Origin: Trichococcus sp. K1Tr | Lineage (GTDB): Bacteria; Bacillota; Bacilli; Lactobacillales; Aerococcaceae | Assembly (NCBI RefSeq): GCF_028309625.1 | Contig: NZ_JAQMHR010000002.1 | Location: forward strand, 574,683 to 638,682 | Reading direction: 5' to 3' | Length of the DNA: 64,000 nucleotides | Shown here: one piece after another, positions 21,080-29,634 of the stretch | Layout of the letters: every line of letters begins with the position of its first letter | How positions within the stretch are numbered: the first letter of the stretch is position 1 | Notes under the pieces: model-generated | What the model was told of the DNA's origin: nothing | Database searches by the model: none | Seen by the model: only the letters and a program-made list of their open reading frames with translations | Position numbers and translations under genes: made by a program

Positions 21080-21715
21080 ATGAATAAATTATTTGACTTA
21101 GAAAGCCCAATTTTTAAGTTGCTAGCTAAAGCTGTAGATATCATGATAATAAATATATTATTCATTCTCGGATGTATACCTATATTTACTATTGGAGCGT
21201 CATTGACAGCACTATATAAAGTGACGTTAAAAATGGTTTCAAAAGAAGATATGTATATCGTTCGGGAATTTATGCTTGCATTTAAAAAGAATTTCAAAGT
21301 GAGTACTGCTGTGTGGGGAATTATGGTATTCATAGGATTTTTATTCTCAGTAAATTACCAACTCCTTCAGAACTTCTCAGGCGTCTTATACATTTTTTCT
21401 TCAGTGGTACTTGCTGTTTTTACGTTTATCTATCTGTGTGTCCTTACTTTCATTTTTCCATATGTTGCTCTATATGAGAACAGCACCAAAAAATTCCTTT
21501 TTAATTCTTTGATAATAACCCTTTCCAATTTTTCTTACATGTTGTTATTAATTCCTATAACTGTGATACTTTCGACATTTTTCTTCACTTCAGGAATTGG
21601 TTTAATAACCGGTATCTATTTAGGAACATTTGGTGGCTTTGCTATATCGGCTCTGTATAATTCGTTTTTTATTAATAAAATTTTTAAGAAATACAATAAC
21701 ACTAATTTACAATGA
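21080..21715 (+). CDS. YesL-like DUF624 membrane protein
   Basis: 211 residues from ATG 21080 (GGAGAG 6 nt before). It begins with NKLFDLESPIFKLLAKAVDIMIINILFILGCIPIFTIGASLTALY, the family signature, and has about five membrane segments. DUF624/YesL proteins accompany LplABC-type transporters in Firmicutes and are presumed accessory subunits; no activity is known. It converges on the LacI-type gene with only 27 bp between stops and no terminator in the gap. Confidence 0.85.
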   Translation: MNKLFDLESPIFKLLAKAVDIMIINILFILGCIPIFTIGASLTALYKVTLKMVSKEDMYIVREFMLAFKKNFKVSTAVWGIMVFIGFLFSVNYQLLQNFSGVLYIFSSVVLAVFTFIYLCVLTFIFPYVALYENSTKKFLFNSLIITLSNFSYMLLLIPITVILSTFFFTSGIGLITGIYLGTFGGFAISALYNSFFINKIFKKYNNTNLQ

Positions 21716-21742
21716 AGTTAAAAAATTGTAATTTAGCTATAT

Positions 21743-22771
21743 TTACTGAATGGAAAGAACCGACTGTCTTTCTATCAATTCAACGTCTAGAGTAGTAGTA
21801 TCTGTTTCTTTAATTATTTCTCCTTTTAATAGTTTGAATAACAGAGTGGCAGCCAACTCACCTTTTTGATCTACGTTTTGTCTGATGGTCGTTAGTTTAG
21901 GTGTTACAAAGGAACTGAAGGGTAGATCATCGTATCCAATAACAGAAAGATTTCTTGGTACGCTTAGTCCGCTCAGCCGCGCACCTTCGATAATTCCAAT
22001 TGCCATAATATCGGCTGTTGAGAATACTGCGGTGATATCTGATTGTTCAGCCAGTAGTTTTCCTATTTGAATGCCTCCCTCATAGGAAACATCCGCACCA
22101 AAAATATGATCTTGTTTTAAGTCCAGGCCCACTTCTTCCAGCGCTTTTTTAAATCCTAAGTATCGTTTGTACAATAATGTGTTATTAGATAATGTTGGGC
22201 TTTTGATTTCTTCCGCAGATGCAAAGGCAATATTTTTATGCCCCATATTTATGAAATATTTTGCAGCCAGGTATCCACCTTTAAAGTCATCCGACCCAAT
22301 ATTTATAACTTTTTCCAAATTATGGTAAGTATCAATACAAATAAAGGGAATGGAAAGTCTACTATTTATGTAGTTTAGGTTTTCGCTAGAAAGTCCTAAA
22401 AAAATGGCGCCATCTACATTCCATGTATTAATGTTGGAAATGATTTGATCAATATTCGGCGTACTACTTATCATTAAATAATAACCTTTTGTATTAACGA
22501 ATTTTTCTATGGCACTAACAATCCTACTGTTGTAGGGACTATGCAACAATCCTTCCGTATGGCTCCCAGGTATGCACAAAGCAATGATTTTGGATGATTG
22601 CATGGAAAGTGAACGAGCGACAGCATTGGGTGCGTAATTGTATTTTTTTATTAAATCATTTATTTTTTCTATCGTTTTCAAAGAAACTTTAGAATGATTT
22701 CCGTTTATAACATTTGAAACTGTCATGATGCTTACGCCAGCTTCTTTAGCTATGTCTTTTAAAGTAGTCAA
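21743..22771 (-). CDS. LacI/GalR-family transcriptional regulator
   Basis: 342 residues. The N-terminal helix-turn-helix is TLKDIAKEAGVSIMTVSNVINGNHSKVSLKTIEKI with the hinge NAVARSLSMQSSKIIAL. A periplasmic-binding-like effector domain follows (about 60-342). The start is TTG at 22771 with GGAG 9 nt upstream; the residue pattern leaves no room for a later start. It lies between the transporter half and the enzyme half of the locus and is divergent from the latter. Four palindromes of the form GGTTTA-nCGn-TAAACC flank its targets, so it most likely represses both halves and itself. The effector is probably the imported sugar or an early product. Confidence 0.9.
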   Translation of the reverse strand: MTTLKDIAKEAGVSIMTVSNVINGNHSKVSLKTIEKINDLIKKYNYAPNAVARSLSMQSSKIIALCIPGSHTEGLLHSPYNSRIVSAIEKFVNTKGYYLMISSTPNIDQIISNINTWNVDGAIFLGLSSENLNYINSRLSIPFICIDTYHNLEKVINIGSDDFKGGYLAAKYFINMGHKNIAFASAEEIKSPTLSNNTLLYKRYLGFKKALEEVGLDLKQDHIFGADVSYEGGIQIGKLLAEQSDITAVFSTADIMAIGIIEGARLSGLSVPRNLSVIGYDDLPFSSFVTPKLTTIRQNVDQKGELAATLLFKLLKGEIIKETDTTTLDVELIERQSVLSIQ

Positions 22772-22799
22772 GTGTAGGATCTCCTTATCTGTATAAGAG

Positions 22800-22811
22800 T
22801 TTACCGATAAA
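22800..22811. promoter_or_regulatory. LacI-type operator 3 (autoregulatory)
   Basis: TTTACCGATAAA: shorter version of the same operator with 4-bp arms around the central CG, 29 bp before the regulator start codon. Confidence 0.5.
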
Positions 22812-22901
22812 TGTTTTTGCAGTTCAGCAATTAAACTTACTATAACACCTTTTATGGCAATAATCTATTTCATTTTATTAACCGAAGAATAAATAATGCG
22901 T

Positions 22902-22930
22902 TGACATCGTTAAATAAAAGATTTAAACTA
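22902..22930 (+). promoter_or_regulatory. Sigma-A promoter of the dehydrogenase-ThuA operon
   Basis: TTGACA (22902-22907), 17-nt spacer, TAAACT (22925-22930). Operator 4 begins 9 bp downstream, over the expected start site. Confidence 0.8.
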
Positions 22931-22938
22931 CATAAAAT

Positions 22939-22956
22939 GGTTTAGCGTTATACCTA
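22939..22956. promoter_or_regulatory. LacI-type operator 4
   Basis: TGGTTTAGCGTTATACCT resembles operators 1 and 2 (arms TGGTTTA and TATACCT around GCGT) and covers the predicted transcription start, ideal for repression. Confidence 0.72.
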
Positions 22957-23006
22957 ATTATGAAATGATAAATAAATTTAGAAAGAACAGAAGGGAAATA
23001 AATAAT

Positions 23007-24113
23007 ATGATTAAAATCGGAATTATTGGTTGTGGGGGAATCGCAAACAACAAACATATGCCAGCTTTGGCTAAAGTGGAAACTGTTGAAATGGTGGCCT
23101 TCTGTGACATTATCGAGGAACGGGCAAGCAAAGCGAGAGAAGAATTTGGAACGGATGCTGCAAATGTCTATACGGACTATGAGGAACTTTTAAAAAATGA
23201 AGAGATTGATGTCATTCATGTCTGCACACCAAATATTTCTCATGCTGAAATCTCAATAGCGGCGATGGAATCCGGTAAACATGTGATGTGTGAAAAACCG
23301 ATGGCTAAAACTTCGGAAGAAGCAGAATCAATGATAGCCGCGATGAATCGGACCGGAAAAAAGCTGACGATCGGGTATCAAAATCGATTCAGAAAAGACT
23401 CTTCTTATTTGCATAAAATTTGTGAAAAGGGAGAATTGGGAGACATTTATAACGCTAAAGCTCATGCGATTAGGAGACGCGCGGTTCCTACTTGGGGCGT
23501 ATTTCTCGATGAAGAAGCGCAAGGCGGCGGCCCTTTGATTGATATCGGAACGCACGCGCTTGATCTGACGTTGTGGATGATGAACAACTACAAACCAAAG
23601 TATGTTGTGGGGAATACGTATCATAAATTGGCAGGGACCGAAAACGCGGCAAATGCTTTCGGACCATGGAATCCGGCTGAATTTACCGTAGAGGATTCCG
23701 CTTTCGGCTTTATCGTAATGGAGAACGGAGCGACCATTTATCTGGAGTCCAGTTGGGCCTTGAATTCCTTGGATGTAGGGGAAGCTCAAACGACTCTGCA
23801 CGGCACTCAGGGCGGGGCTGATATGAAGGATGGCTTGCGTATCAACGGAGAAGCTGATGGCATGATGTACGATAAAACGATGGTGTTGGAGCCTGGCGGA
23901 GTAGACTTCTACGACGGATCGGGAGATGATCCCGCCTACTTAGAAGCGAAACAATGGATTGAGAGCATCCAAAACGATACTAATCCGGTTGTGGAACCAG
24001 AACAAGCATTAGTCGTGACCCAAATACTGGAAGCCATTTATCAATCTGCCAAGACAGGAGCGCCAGTATACATCAATCAATATAAAGAAGAGATGGAAAA
24101 AATACTGTTGTAA
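23007..24113 (+). CDS. Gfo/Idh/MocA-family oxidoreductase (first)
   Basis: NAD(P)-dependent sugar dehydrogenase-like protein, 368 residues. ATG 23007 is chosen because the Rossmann motif IGIIGCGGIANNKHMPAL begins at once; the frame extends to 22965 without better signals. CEKPMAKTSEEAE carries the catalytic-type Lys of the EKP motif, and IGTHALDLTLWMM the DxxxH-like region. Family members oxidise or reduce hydroxyl groups of sugars, inositols and glycosides, often at C3. In this operon it accompanies a ThuA-domain protein, a TIM-barrel isomerase and a second Gfo/Idh member. Confidence 0.88.
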   Translation: MIKIGIIGCGGIANNKHMPALAKVETVEMVAFCDIIEERASKAREEFGTDAANVYTDYEELLKNEEIDVIHVCTPNISHAEISIAAMESGKHVMCEKPMAKTSEEAESMIAAMNRTGKKLTIGYQNRFRKDSSYLHKICEKGELGDIYNAKAHAIRRRAVPTWGVFLDEEAQGGGPLIDIGTHALDLTLWMMNNYKPKYVVGNTYHKLAGTENAANAFGPWNPAEFTVEDSAFGFIVMENGATIYLESSWALNSLDVGEAQTTLHGTQGGADMKDGLRINGEADGMMYDKTMVLEPGGVDFYDGSGDDPAYLEAKQWIESIQNDTNPVVEPEQALVVTQILEAIYQSAKTGAPVYINQYKEEMEKILL

Positions 24114-24128
24114 AAAGGGGATAATCGT

Positions 24129-24860
24129 ATGAGAGTTACGGTATGGAACGAGTATCGGCATGAAAAAACGGATGAAGCTGTAGCAAAAATATATCCTAAA
24201 GGTATACACGGACAAATTGAAAGCTTTTTAAATGAGGCGGGCTTTGATGTAAAGACAGCTACACTTGATGAACCGGAGCACGGATTGACGGAAGAGGCGT
24301 TGGCTGAAACGGATGTTCTTGTTTGGTGGGGGCATCTTGCCCATGACGAAGTAGCGGATGAAGTAGTTAACCGCGTCCATGAACACGTTTTAAAAGGGAT
24401 GGGCCTGGTTGTTTTGCACTCGGCACATATGTCCAAAATATTTATGAAATTGATGGGAACGAGTTGCGACCTGAAATGGCGCGAAGCCGAAGAAAAAGAG
24501 CGGATTTGGGTAGTGAACCCAAGCCATCCGATAGCTGCCGGAATCGGCGAATACATCGAGCTGGAAAAAGAAGAGATGTACGGCGAGCACTTTGATGTGC
24601 CGACACCGGATGAGTTAATTTTTGTCGGGTGGTACGAAGGCGGGAATGTTTTCCGCAGCGGATTGACTTACAGACGCGGAAACGGAAAGATTTTTTATTT
24701 TCAACCGGGTCATGAGACTTATCCTACCTACTACAACACCGAGATCCAACAAGTCATTAAAAACGGGATTGATTGGTGCAAACCGACAAAGCATGCCTAT
24801 CCCGCTTACGGAAACAGTCAAGCGTTGGAAGAAATAAAAAATAGACAACAGCTTGTTTAA
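24129..24860 (+). CDS. ThuA-domain protein
   Basis: 243 residues with the ThuA (class I glutamine amidotransferase-like) fold. It starts with [26 protein letters not shown] and contains [28 protein letters not shown] and [14 protein letters not shown]. In rhizobia ThuA acts with the dehydrogenase ThuB on 3-keto derivatives of trehalose and related disaccharides; other members are uncharacterised. GGGG precedes the ATG by about 8 nt, and the gene lies 15 nt after the dehydrogenase. The assignment to a keto-sugar pathway is by analogy. Confidence 0.87.
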   Translation: MRVTVWNEYRHEKTDEAVAKIYPKGIHGQIESFLNEAGFDVKTATLDEPEHGLTEEALAETDVLVWWGHLAHDEVADEVVNRVHEHVLKGMGLVVLHSAHMSKIFMKLMGTSCDLKWREAEEKERIWVVNPSHPIAAGIGEYIELEKEEMYGEHFDVPTPDELIFVGWYEGGNVFRSGLTYRRGNGKIFYFQPGHETYPTYYNTEIQQVIKNGIDWCKPTKHAYPAYGNSQALEEIKNRQQLV

Positions 24861-24912
24861 AAGAGGCGTGTAAGGCTGACAGATAATGAAATTAAGAAAG
24901 CGGGGAATGGAT

Positions 24913-25881
24913 ATGAAACTTGGTGTATTCACACCTTTATTTGCAAATTTAAGTTTTGAAGAGATGTTGGATAAGGTCCAGAGTGCAGGTTTAAACGCAG
25001 TGGAGATTGGAACCGGGGGCAACCCTGGAAACCATCACTGTCCTACAGATGAACTGTTGGAAAGCGAAGAGAAGAGAGCAGCATACTTAGCGGAGCTGGA
25101 AAAACGGAACTTAACCATCAGTGCATTCAGCTGCCACAATAACCCCATTTCTCCGGATGCTGCTGAAGCCAAAGCTGCAGATGAAATATTGAGGAAAACC
25201 ATTAAGTTGGCTGCATTGATGGGCGTCCCTGTGGTAAATACTTTTTCGGGAACGGCAGGGGACAGTGAAGATGCGACAGCGCCTAATTGGCCGGTAATTC
25301 CATGGCCAGAAGTCTATACAGATATCTATAAATGGCAGTGGGAAAATAAGCTCATCCCTTATTGGAAAGAGATTGGTGAAATGGCTACCGAATATGGCGT
25401 AAAGATTGGTATTGAACTGCATGGCGGTTTTTTGTGCCACACACCGTATACACTTTTGAAATTGCGCGAAAATACGTGCGATGCAATCGGCGTGAATCTT
25501 GATCCCAGCCATTTATGGTGGCAAGGAATTGATCCTGTAGGCGCGATTAAGATCCTGGGCAATGCCGGAGCAATCCATCATTTCCATGCGAAAGACACCT
25601 ATCTCGATCAAGATAACATCAATATGTATGGTCTGTTGGATATGCAACCGTATGGAGATGTCAAAACAAGAGCATGGACGTTCCGATCGGTTGGATGCGG
25701 TCATGATGTAAAAGTATGGTCAGATATAATGAGCGCTTTGCGGATGTATGGTTATGATTATGTGGTCAGTATTGAACATGAAGATCCTTTGATGTCCATC
25801 GATGAGGGATTGAACAGAGCCGTGAAGAATTTACAATCCGTTTTGATTAATGAGACGCCACAGGACATGTGGTGGGCGTAG
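24913..25881 (+). CDS. Sugar phosphate isomerase/epimerase-family TIM barrel protein
   Basis: 322 residues from ATG 24913, which has GGGGA 7 nt upstream; in-frame ATGs at 24886 and 24907 are less well placed. It is an AP-endonuclease-2/xylose-isomerase-like barrel. Metal-binding acidic and His residues appear in IGIELHGGFLCH, GVNLDPSHLWWQG, IHHFHAKDTYL and VVSIEHEDPLM (late Glu). Family members act as epimerases, isomerases or, in C-glycoside degradation, as lyases on 3-keto sugars. Its place beside ThuA and two Gfo/Idh genes supports a keto-sugar substrate. Confidence 0.85.
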   Translation: MKLGVFTPLFANLSFEEMLDKVQSAGLNAVEIGTGGNPGNHHCPTDELLESEEKRAAYLAELEKRNLTISAFSCHNNPISPDAAEAKAADEILRKTIKLAALMGVPVVNTFSGTAGDSEDATAPNWPVIPWPEVYTDIYKWQWENKLIPYWKEIGEMATEYGVKIGIELHGGFLCHTPYTLLKLRENTCDAIGVNLDPSHLWWQGIDPVGAIKILGNAGAIHHFHAKDTYLDQDNINMYGLLDMQPYGDVKTRAWTFRSVGCGHDVKVWSDIMSALRMYGYDYVVSIEHEDPLMSIDEGLNRAVKNLQSVLINETPQDMWWA

Positions 25882-25896
25882 AAAAGAGGACTAATT

Positions 25897-26964
25897 ATGA
25901 AGAAATTAAAGGTCACGATTATTGGATACGGTGGCATGGGCAGTTTTCACGCTAAGTTGATTCAGGCAAATCCAGAAGTGGAATTGCATGGGATATTTGA
26001 TATTTTAGAAAGCCGTCAACAGGCTGGCGAAGCAGATGGGTACAGCGCCTATGCTAGCTTGGAAGAAGCTTTGCATGATGCTTCTGCAGATACCATATTG
26101 ATTGCAACCCCGAATGATGTACACAAAGAAATCGCTATCCAGGCGTTGGAAGCAGGAAAACATGTTATTTGCGAAAAGCCGGTGACACTTAACAGCGAAG
26201 ACCTGTTGGAAATAATGCATACTGCAAAGGAACGGGACCGCGTATTTATGGTCCATCAAAATCGCCGTTGGGACAGTGATTTTCAGATGGTCAAGGATTT
26301 GTACGAGAAGCGAAAAATTGGAGAAATCTTTCATATCGAATCACGTGTGCAGGGGGCCAATGGGATACCGGGTGACTGGCGCCACCTGAAAGCGCATGGC
26401 GGCGGCATGCTCTTGGATTGGGGCGTTCATTTATTGGATCAGCTACTGTATATGATCGATAGCCCATTGGCGAAAGTTGCCGCAGATTTGAGCTATGTAT
26501 TGGGCGATGAGGTGGATGATGGCTTCATCAGTTATCTGACTTTCGAAAATGGCGTAACCGCCCTTGTAGAAGTCGGGACAACCAATTATGTCAAACTCCC
26601 ACGTTGGTACGTAAAGGGGACAACGGGATCGGCTATCATAGAAGATTGGAATCTAAAAGGTAAAATCGTGAAGCAAAGCGGACTTGAATTTGTGGTAGCA
26701 CCCAAACCAATCAAAGCCGGCCAAGGACTGACAAAAACCATGGCTCCGCCTTCTGAAGAGGCAATCATAAAAGAAAAATTTGAAAAAGTGACAACCCAAA
26801 TGGATCCGTTCTATACGAATTTCGCTAAAGTCGTCAGGGGCGAGTCGGAAGCTGTTGTCAAAAATGATGAAGTTTATCAATTGATGAAGATTATCGAATC
26901 CATTTTTAAGGCAGCAGAGACGGGACAAATTATGGACGTAAGGGAATACAACTATAGCCGTTGA
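25897..26964 (+). CDS. Gfo/Idh/MocA-family oxidoreductase (second)
   Basis: 355 residues with the N-terminal Rossmann motif IIGYGGMGSFHAKLI and the CEKPVTLNSED catalytic segment. GGGMLLDWGVHLLDQLLYMID corresponds to the substrate-side Asp/His region. It is only distantly similar to the first Gfo/Idh protein of the operon, so the two probably catalyse different steps, for example oxidation of the glycoside and re-reduction of the released 3-keto sugar. It starts 15 nt after the TIM-barrel gene with AAGAGGA as ribosome site. Confidence 0.88.
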   Translation: MKKLKVTIIGYGGMGSFHAKLIQANPEVELHGIFDILESRQQAGEADGYSAYASLEEALHDASADTILIATPNDVHKEIAIQALEAGKHVICEKPVTLNSEDLLEIMHTAKERDRVFMVHQNRRWDSDFQMVKDLYEKRKIGEIFHIESRVQGANGIPGDWRHLKAHGGGMLLDWGVHLLDQLLYMIDSPLAKVAADLSYVLGDEVDDGFISYLTFENGVTALVEVGTTNYVKLPRWYVKGTTGSAIIEDWNLKGKIVKQSGLEFVVAPKPIKAGQGLTKTMAPPSEEAIIKEKFEKVTTQMDPFYTNFAKVVRGESEAVVKNDEVYQLMKIIESIFKAAETGQIMDVREYNYSR

Positions 26965-27058
26965 AAACGGCCGGATCGTTCAATTTATATTTTATCAAAC
27001 GTTGAGCAATCAGGCAGCGTAGAAGGTGAACAAGTTTTTGATTTGGAGGCAATACGGG

Positions 27059-28030
27059 ATGCACAAAAAAGTAATGGGAATAGATTTGGGTGGAACTTCA
27101 GTGAAATTGGCCATACTATCCGAAGAAGGGGAAGTTCTCCAAAAATGGAGTATCCCGACAGATAACAGTGACCACGGTGTTAAAATAATGCCGGACATAA
27201 TTGAATCCATCAAGCATCATTTGGACTTATACCGGCTCACTCCTGATGACTTTTTGGGTATAGGCATGGGTTCGCCCGGCGCAGTCGATAGAAGTGAAGG
27301 GACCGTTACTGGAGCGTTCAATTTGAATTGGGTTTCCCCGCAACCGGTAAGGGAAACGATGGAACAAGAAACGGGCATCCCGTTTTTCATCGACAATGAT
27401 GCAAATGTCGCCGCGCTTGGAGAAAAATGGCGTGGTGCAGGCGAGGATAATCATGATGTCGTATTCATCACCTTAGGGACAGGCGTCGGTGGAGGAATCA
27501 TTGCAGACGGGCACCTGATCCATGGGACAGCCGGTTCGGGCGGAGAAATCGGGCATATGACGGTCGATCCTGATGGCTTTGAGTGCACTTGCGGGAAAAA
27601 TGGATGTTTGGAGACCGTTGCCAGCGCTACCGGGGTCGTCCAACTAGCGCGCAAATACGCCGAGGAGTATGCCGGAGATTCAACCTTAAAAAGCCTGATT
27701 GATGATGGCCAGGAAATCACTTCAAAAATGATTTTCGATTTCGCTAAAGATGGCGATGCATTGGCGCTAATCGTTGTGGATCGCTTTGCCTATTTTTTAG
27801 GTCTGGCATGCAGCCATATCGGTAATCTGTTGAATCCAGCTTACATCATTATCGGCGGCGGCGTTTCTGCTGCAGGAGAATTATTGCTGGAAAAGGTCAA
27901 TAAACACTTTTTGGGATATGCTTTCCCAAATGTACAGCAATCGACTAAATTGAAGCTTGCCGAATTGGGTAACGATGCTGGCGTTGTTGGAGCATCTTAT
28001 TTAGTAGTAACAAATGTGAACAAGTGCTGA
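27059..28030 (+). CDS. ROK-family sugar kinase, glucokinase-like
   Basis: 323 residues from ATG 27059 (GGAGG 9 nt upstream). The ATP site is MGIDLGGTSVKLAIL, and the sugar-binding part has FFIDNDANVAALGE. The ROK zinc motif is CTCGKNGCLE, and GGEIGHMTV contains the catalytic-region His. The full zinc motif and size fit glucokinases of Firmicutes. As the last gene of the operon it would trap the monosaccharide released by the upstream enzymes as a 6-phosphate. Confidence 0.88.
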   Translation: MHKKVMGIDLGGTSVKLAILSEEGEVLQKWSIPTDNSDHGVKIMPDIIESIKHHLDLYRLTPDDFLGIGMGSPGAVDRSEGTVTGAFNLNWVSPQPVRETMEQETGIPFFIDNDANVAALGEKWRGAGEDNHDVVFITLGTGVGGGIIADGHLIHGTAGSGGEIGHMTVDPDGFECTCGKNGCLETVASATGVVQLARKYAEEYAGDSTLKSLIDDGQEITSKMIFDFAKDGDALALIVVDRFAYFLGLACSHIGNLLNPAYIIIGGGVSAAGELLLEKVNKHFLGYAFPNVQQSTKLKLAELGNDAGVVGASYLVVTNVNKC

Positions 28031-28154
28031 ACAAGTTACTGTTCATTTCAGTAAAAAAGATAATTTTATGAAGCTTAACAAGCCATAAAAGCTTTTATAA
28101 TGATGATAGGTTTGTTTTTTTTTATCCAGATTAGTAATGCTATGTTAATAAAAA

Positions 28155-28198
28155 AGGGTGAACCCAAATCATTTGAACTGATTTGGATTCACTCTTAT
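28155..28198. terminator. Bidirectional terminator between ROK kinase and HD gene
   Basis: AGGGTGAACCCAAATCA pairs with TGATTTGGATTCACTCTT, with A-rich sequence before and T-rich sequence after the stem. Genes on both sides point toward it. Confidence 0.85.
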
Positions 28199-28210
28199 TT
28201 GTGTTGATTA

Positions 28211-28831
28211 CTAGTGGCCTTCCCACTCGGAATGGAAGTCCTTCAGGAACTGTTCCATCCGAGTGTGGCGGGCAATCGCCTTTTGTTTGCCGGTTTCCGT
28301 GTGCATGCCATCCTTCAGCAGGAGCAGTTTTTCGTGGAAATGGCCGATCGTATCGCTGTCCGAATCCCCAGTGTGCTCGGGATCATAAAGCGGCCGGTCT
28401 TTGTGCCCGCCATACGCAAATGCGCGCGCGATGCCGATTGCGCCGATCGCATCCAGGCGGTCGGCATCCTGCACAATCCGGCCTTCGAGCGTTTCCAGCA
28501 CATGCTTGTTTTTTCCTTGCTTGAAGGAAAGGTTGTTCACGATGTAGATGACCTGTTCGATGACGGAGTCGCTCAGCTCGAACGGCCTGAGGATGTCGGT
28601 GATGATGTCTTCGCGGTCGTCGTCGGTATAGCCGAATTTATGGTCGGCTACATCGTGGAGAAGAGCCGCCAAGCCGATGATGAGGCGATCGCCGTTTCCT
28701 TCCGCTTCGGCAATGTCCATGGACGTGTTATAGACCCGGAGCGTATGCCACCAATCATGCCCCGTAGCTTCGTTCCTCAGCTTTTCTGCGACGACATGTT
28801 TCACATCTTCGATAATGATCTCATTGCGCAT
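28211..28831 (-). CDS. HD-domain phosphohydrolase, YpgQ/YedJ-like
   Basis: 206 residues. The metal site is visible as His (HDWWHTLRVYN), the HD pair in LLHDVADHKFG, and a distal Asp in VQDADRLDAIGAIGIARAFAYGG, which is the YpgQ/YedJ subfamily signature. Members hydrolyse nucleoside di- or triphosphates in vitro; the physiological substrate is unknown. AGAGG lies before the ATG. Monocistronic by context. Confidence 0.83.
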   Translation of the reverse strand: MRNEIIIEDVKHVVAEKLRNEATGHDWWHTLRVYNTSMDIAEAEGNGDRLIIGLAALLHDVADHKFGYTDDDREDIITDILRPFELSDSVIEQVIYIVNNLSFKQGKNKHVLETLEGRIVQDADRLDAIGAIGIARAFAYGGHKDRPLYDPEHTGDSDSDTIGHFHEKLLLLKDGMHTETGKQKAIARHTRMEQFLKDFHSEWEGH

Positions 28832-28866
28832 AACAATGCACCTCTTTCTTAGGTCTATTTAGTCTG

Positions 28867-29310
28867 TTAGGTTTCTTGCAATTTGGAAATAAGCAGTTTC
28901 CTGAATTTATGCCGATCCGCGTCCGTGAATGGCTTCGGGCCTTTTGTGCGTTTGCCGCTTTTGCGGACCATGGCACTCATGTAGCGGTCCTCAAGCAGCC
29001 GCTCCATATTGCTGTTGTCGTAGGCAAAGCCTTTGTGATGGAGGACGGTGAGTCCCTTCGGCAAAGCGAGTGAAGCCAAGCCGTAGTCCTGCGTGACCAG
29101 CAGATCGCCTCTTTTTGCGAGCTGGATGATTTTGAAGTCGGCTGCGTCCGCACCGGAATCGACGTAGACCGTCTTCACTCCGGGTGGTTGGGGCGCATTT
29201 GAAAAGTGGGAAAAGCTGGTGACGATTGTGACCGGTATTTCGCGTTTGATGGCTTCTTCAATGATGATGTCTTTTACGGGACAAGCATCTCCGTCGATCA
29301 ATATATTCAT
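28867..29310 (-). CDS. YaiI/YqxD family protein (DUF188)
   Basis: 147 residues from ATG 29310 (GAGG 6 nt before); the frame upstream of this ATG has no start signal. [15 protein letters not shown] at the N-terminus, [20 protein letters not shown] and [12 protein letters not shown] are hallmarks of the UPF0178/YaiI family, a PIN-like nuclease fold with clustered Asp residues. Its substrate is unknown. It follows a repeat array and the thrC terminator. Confidence 0.9.
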   Translation of the reverse strand: MNILIDGDACPVKDIIIEEAIKREIPVTIVTSFSHFSNAPQPPGVKTVYVDSGADAADFKIIQLAKRGDLLVTQDYGLASLALPKGLTVLHHKGFAYDNSNMERLLEDRYMSAMVRKSGKRTKGPKPFTDADRHKFRKLLISKLQET

Positions 29311-29419
29311 GTGGCGCCTCGATTCAGTTTCTTTCTGACTCCATTTTACCAAAAAACGGGGCGGATTTCTCGATGATGTGTGTGCCTGGATGAAGAAACG
29401 AAAGGAATATTACCGGCAA

Positions 29420-29547
29420 CTCCGGCCAATAGCTGTTGGCAGGAGTTCCGAGTGAAATACAGTCGCTACTTCCGGTGAGGAGAAGCTGGCCGGAGGAGAG
29501 CATATCTCTACATTCTCAGCTCCAGAGAAGACTATTCTCGCCGGAGG
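29420..29547. repeat. CTCCGG palindromic repeat array, three units, 50-bp period
   Basis: Imperfect palindromes start at 29420 (CTCCGGCCAATAGC...GGCAGGAG), about 29470 (TTCCGGTGAGGAG...GCTGGCCGGAGG) and 29520 (CTCCAGAGAAG...TTCTCGCCGGAGG). Spacing is 50 and 50 bp. Each unit is a stem of about 26 bp plus a linker of about 23 nt. The array lies between the thrC terminator and the YaiI gene. Confidence 0.8.
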
Positions 29548-29571
29548 ACAGAATGAAAAATGATCAAAAGC

Positions 29572-29613
29572 GCAAAAAAGCCGGCAGCCCGGAAATATTC
29601 CGGACCGCCGGCT
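29572..29613 (-). terminator. Terminator of thrC
   Basis: AGCCGGC-agc-CCGGAA and its complement form a compound stem; on the minus strand it is followed by TTTTTTGCG. It lies 22 bp after the thrC stop. Confidence 0.88.
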
Positions 29614-29634
29614 AGGCAGTTAAACATTTGAAAA

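Noticed and set aside
21716..21742. Terminator between the YesL-like gene and the LacI-type gene
   Set aside because: Only 27 bp of A/T-rich sequence without a stem.
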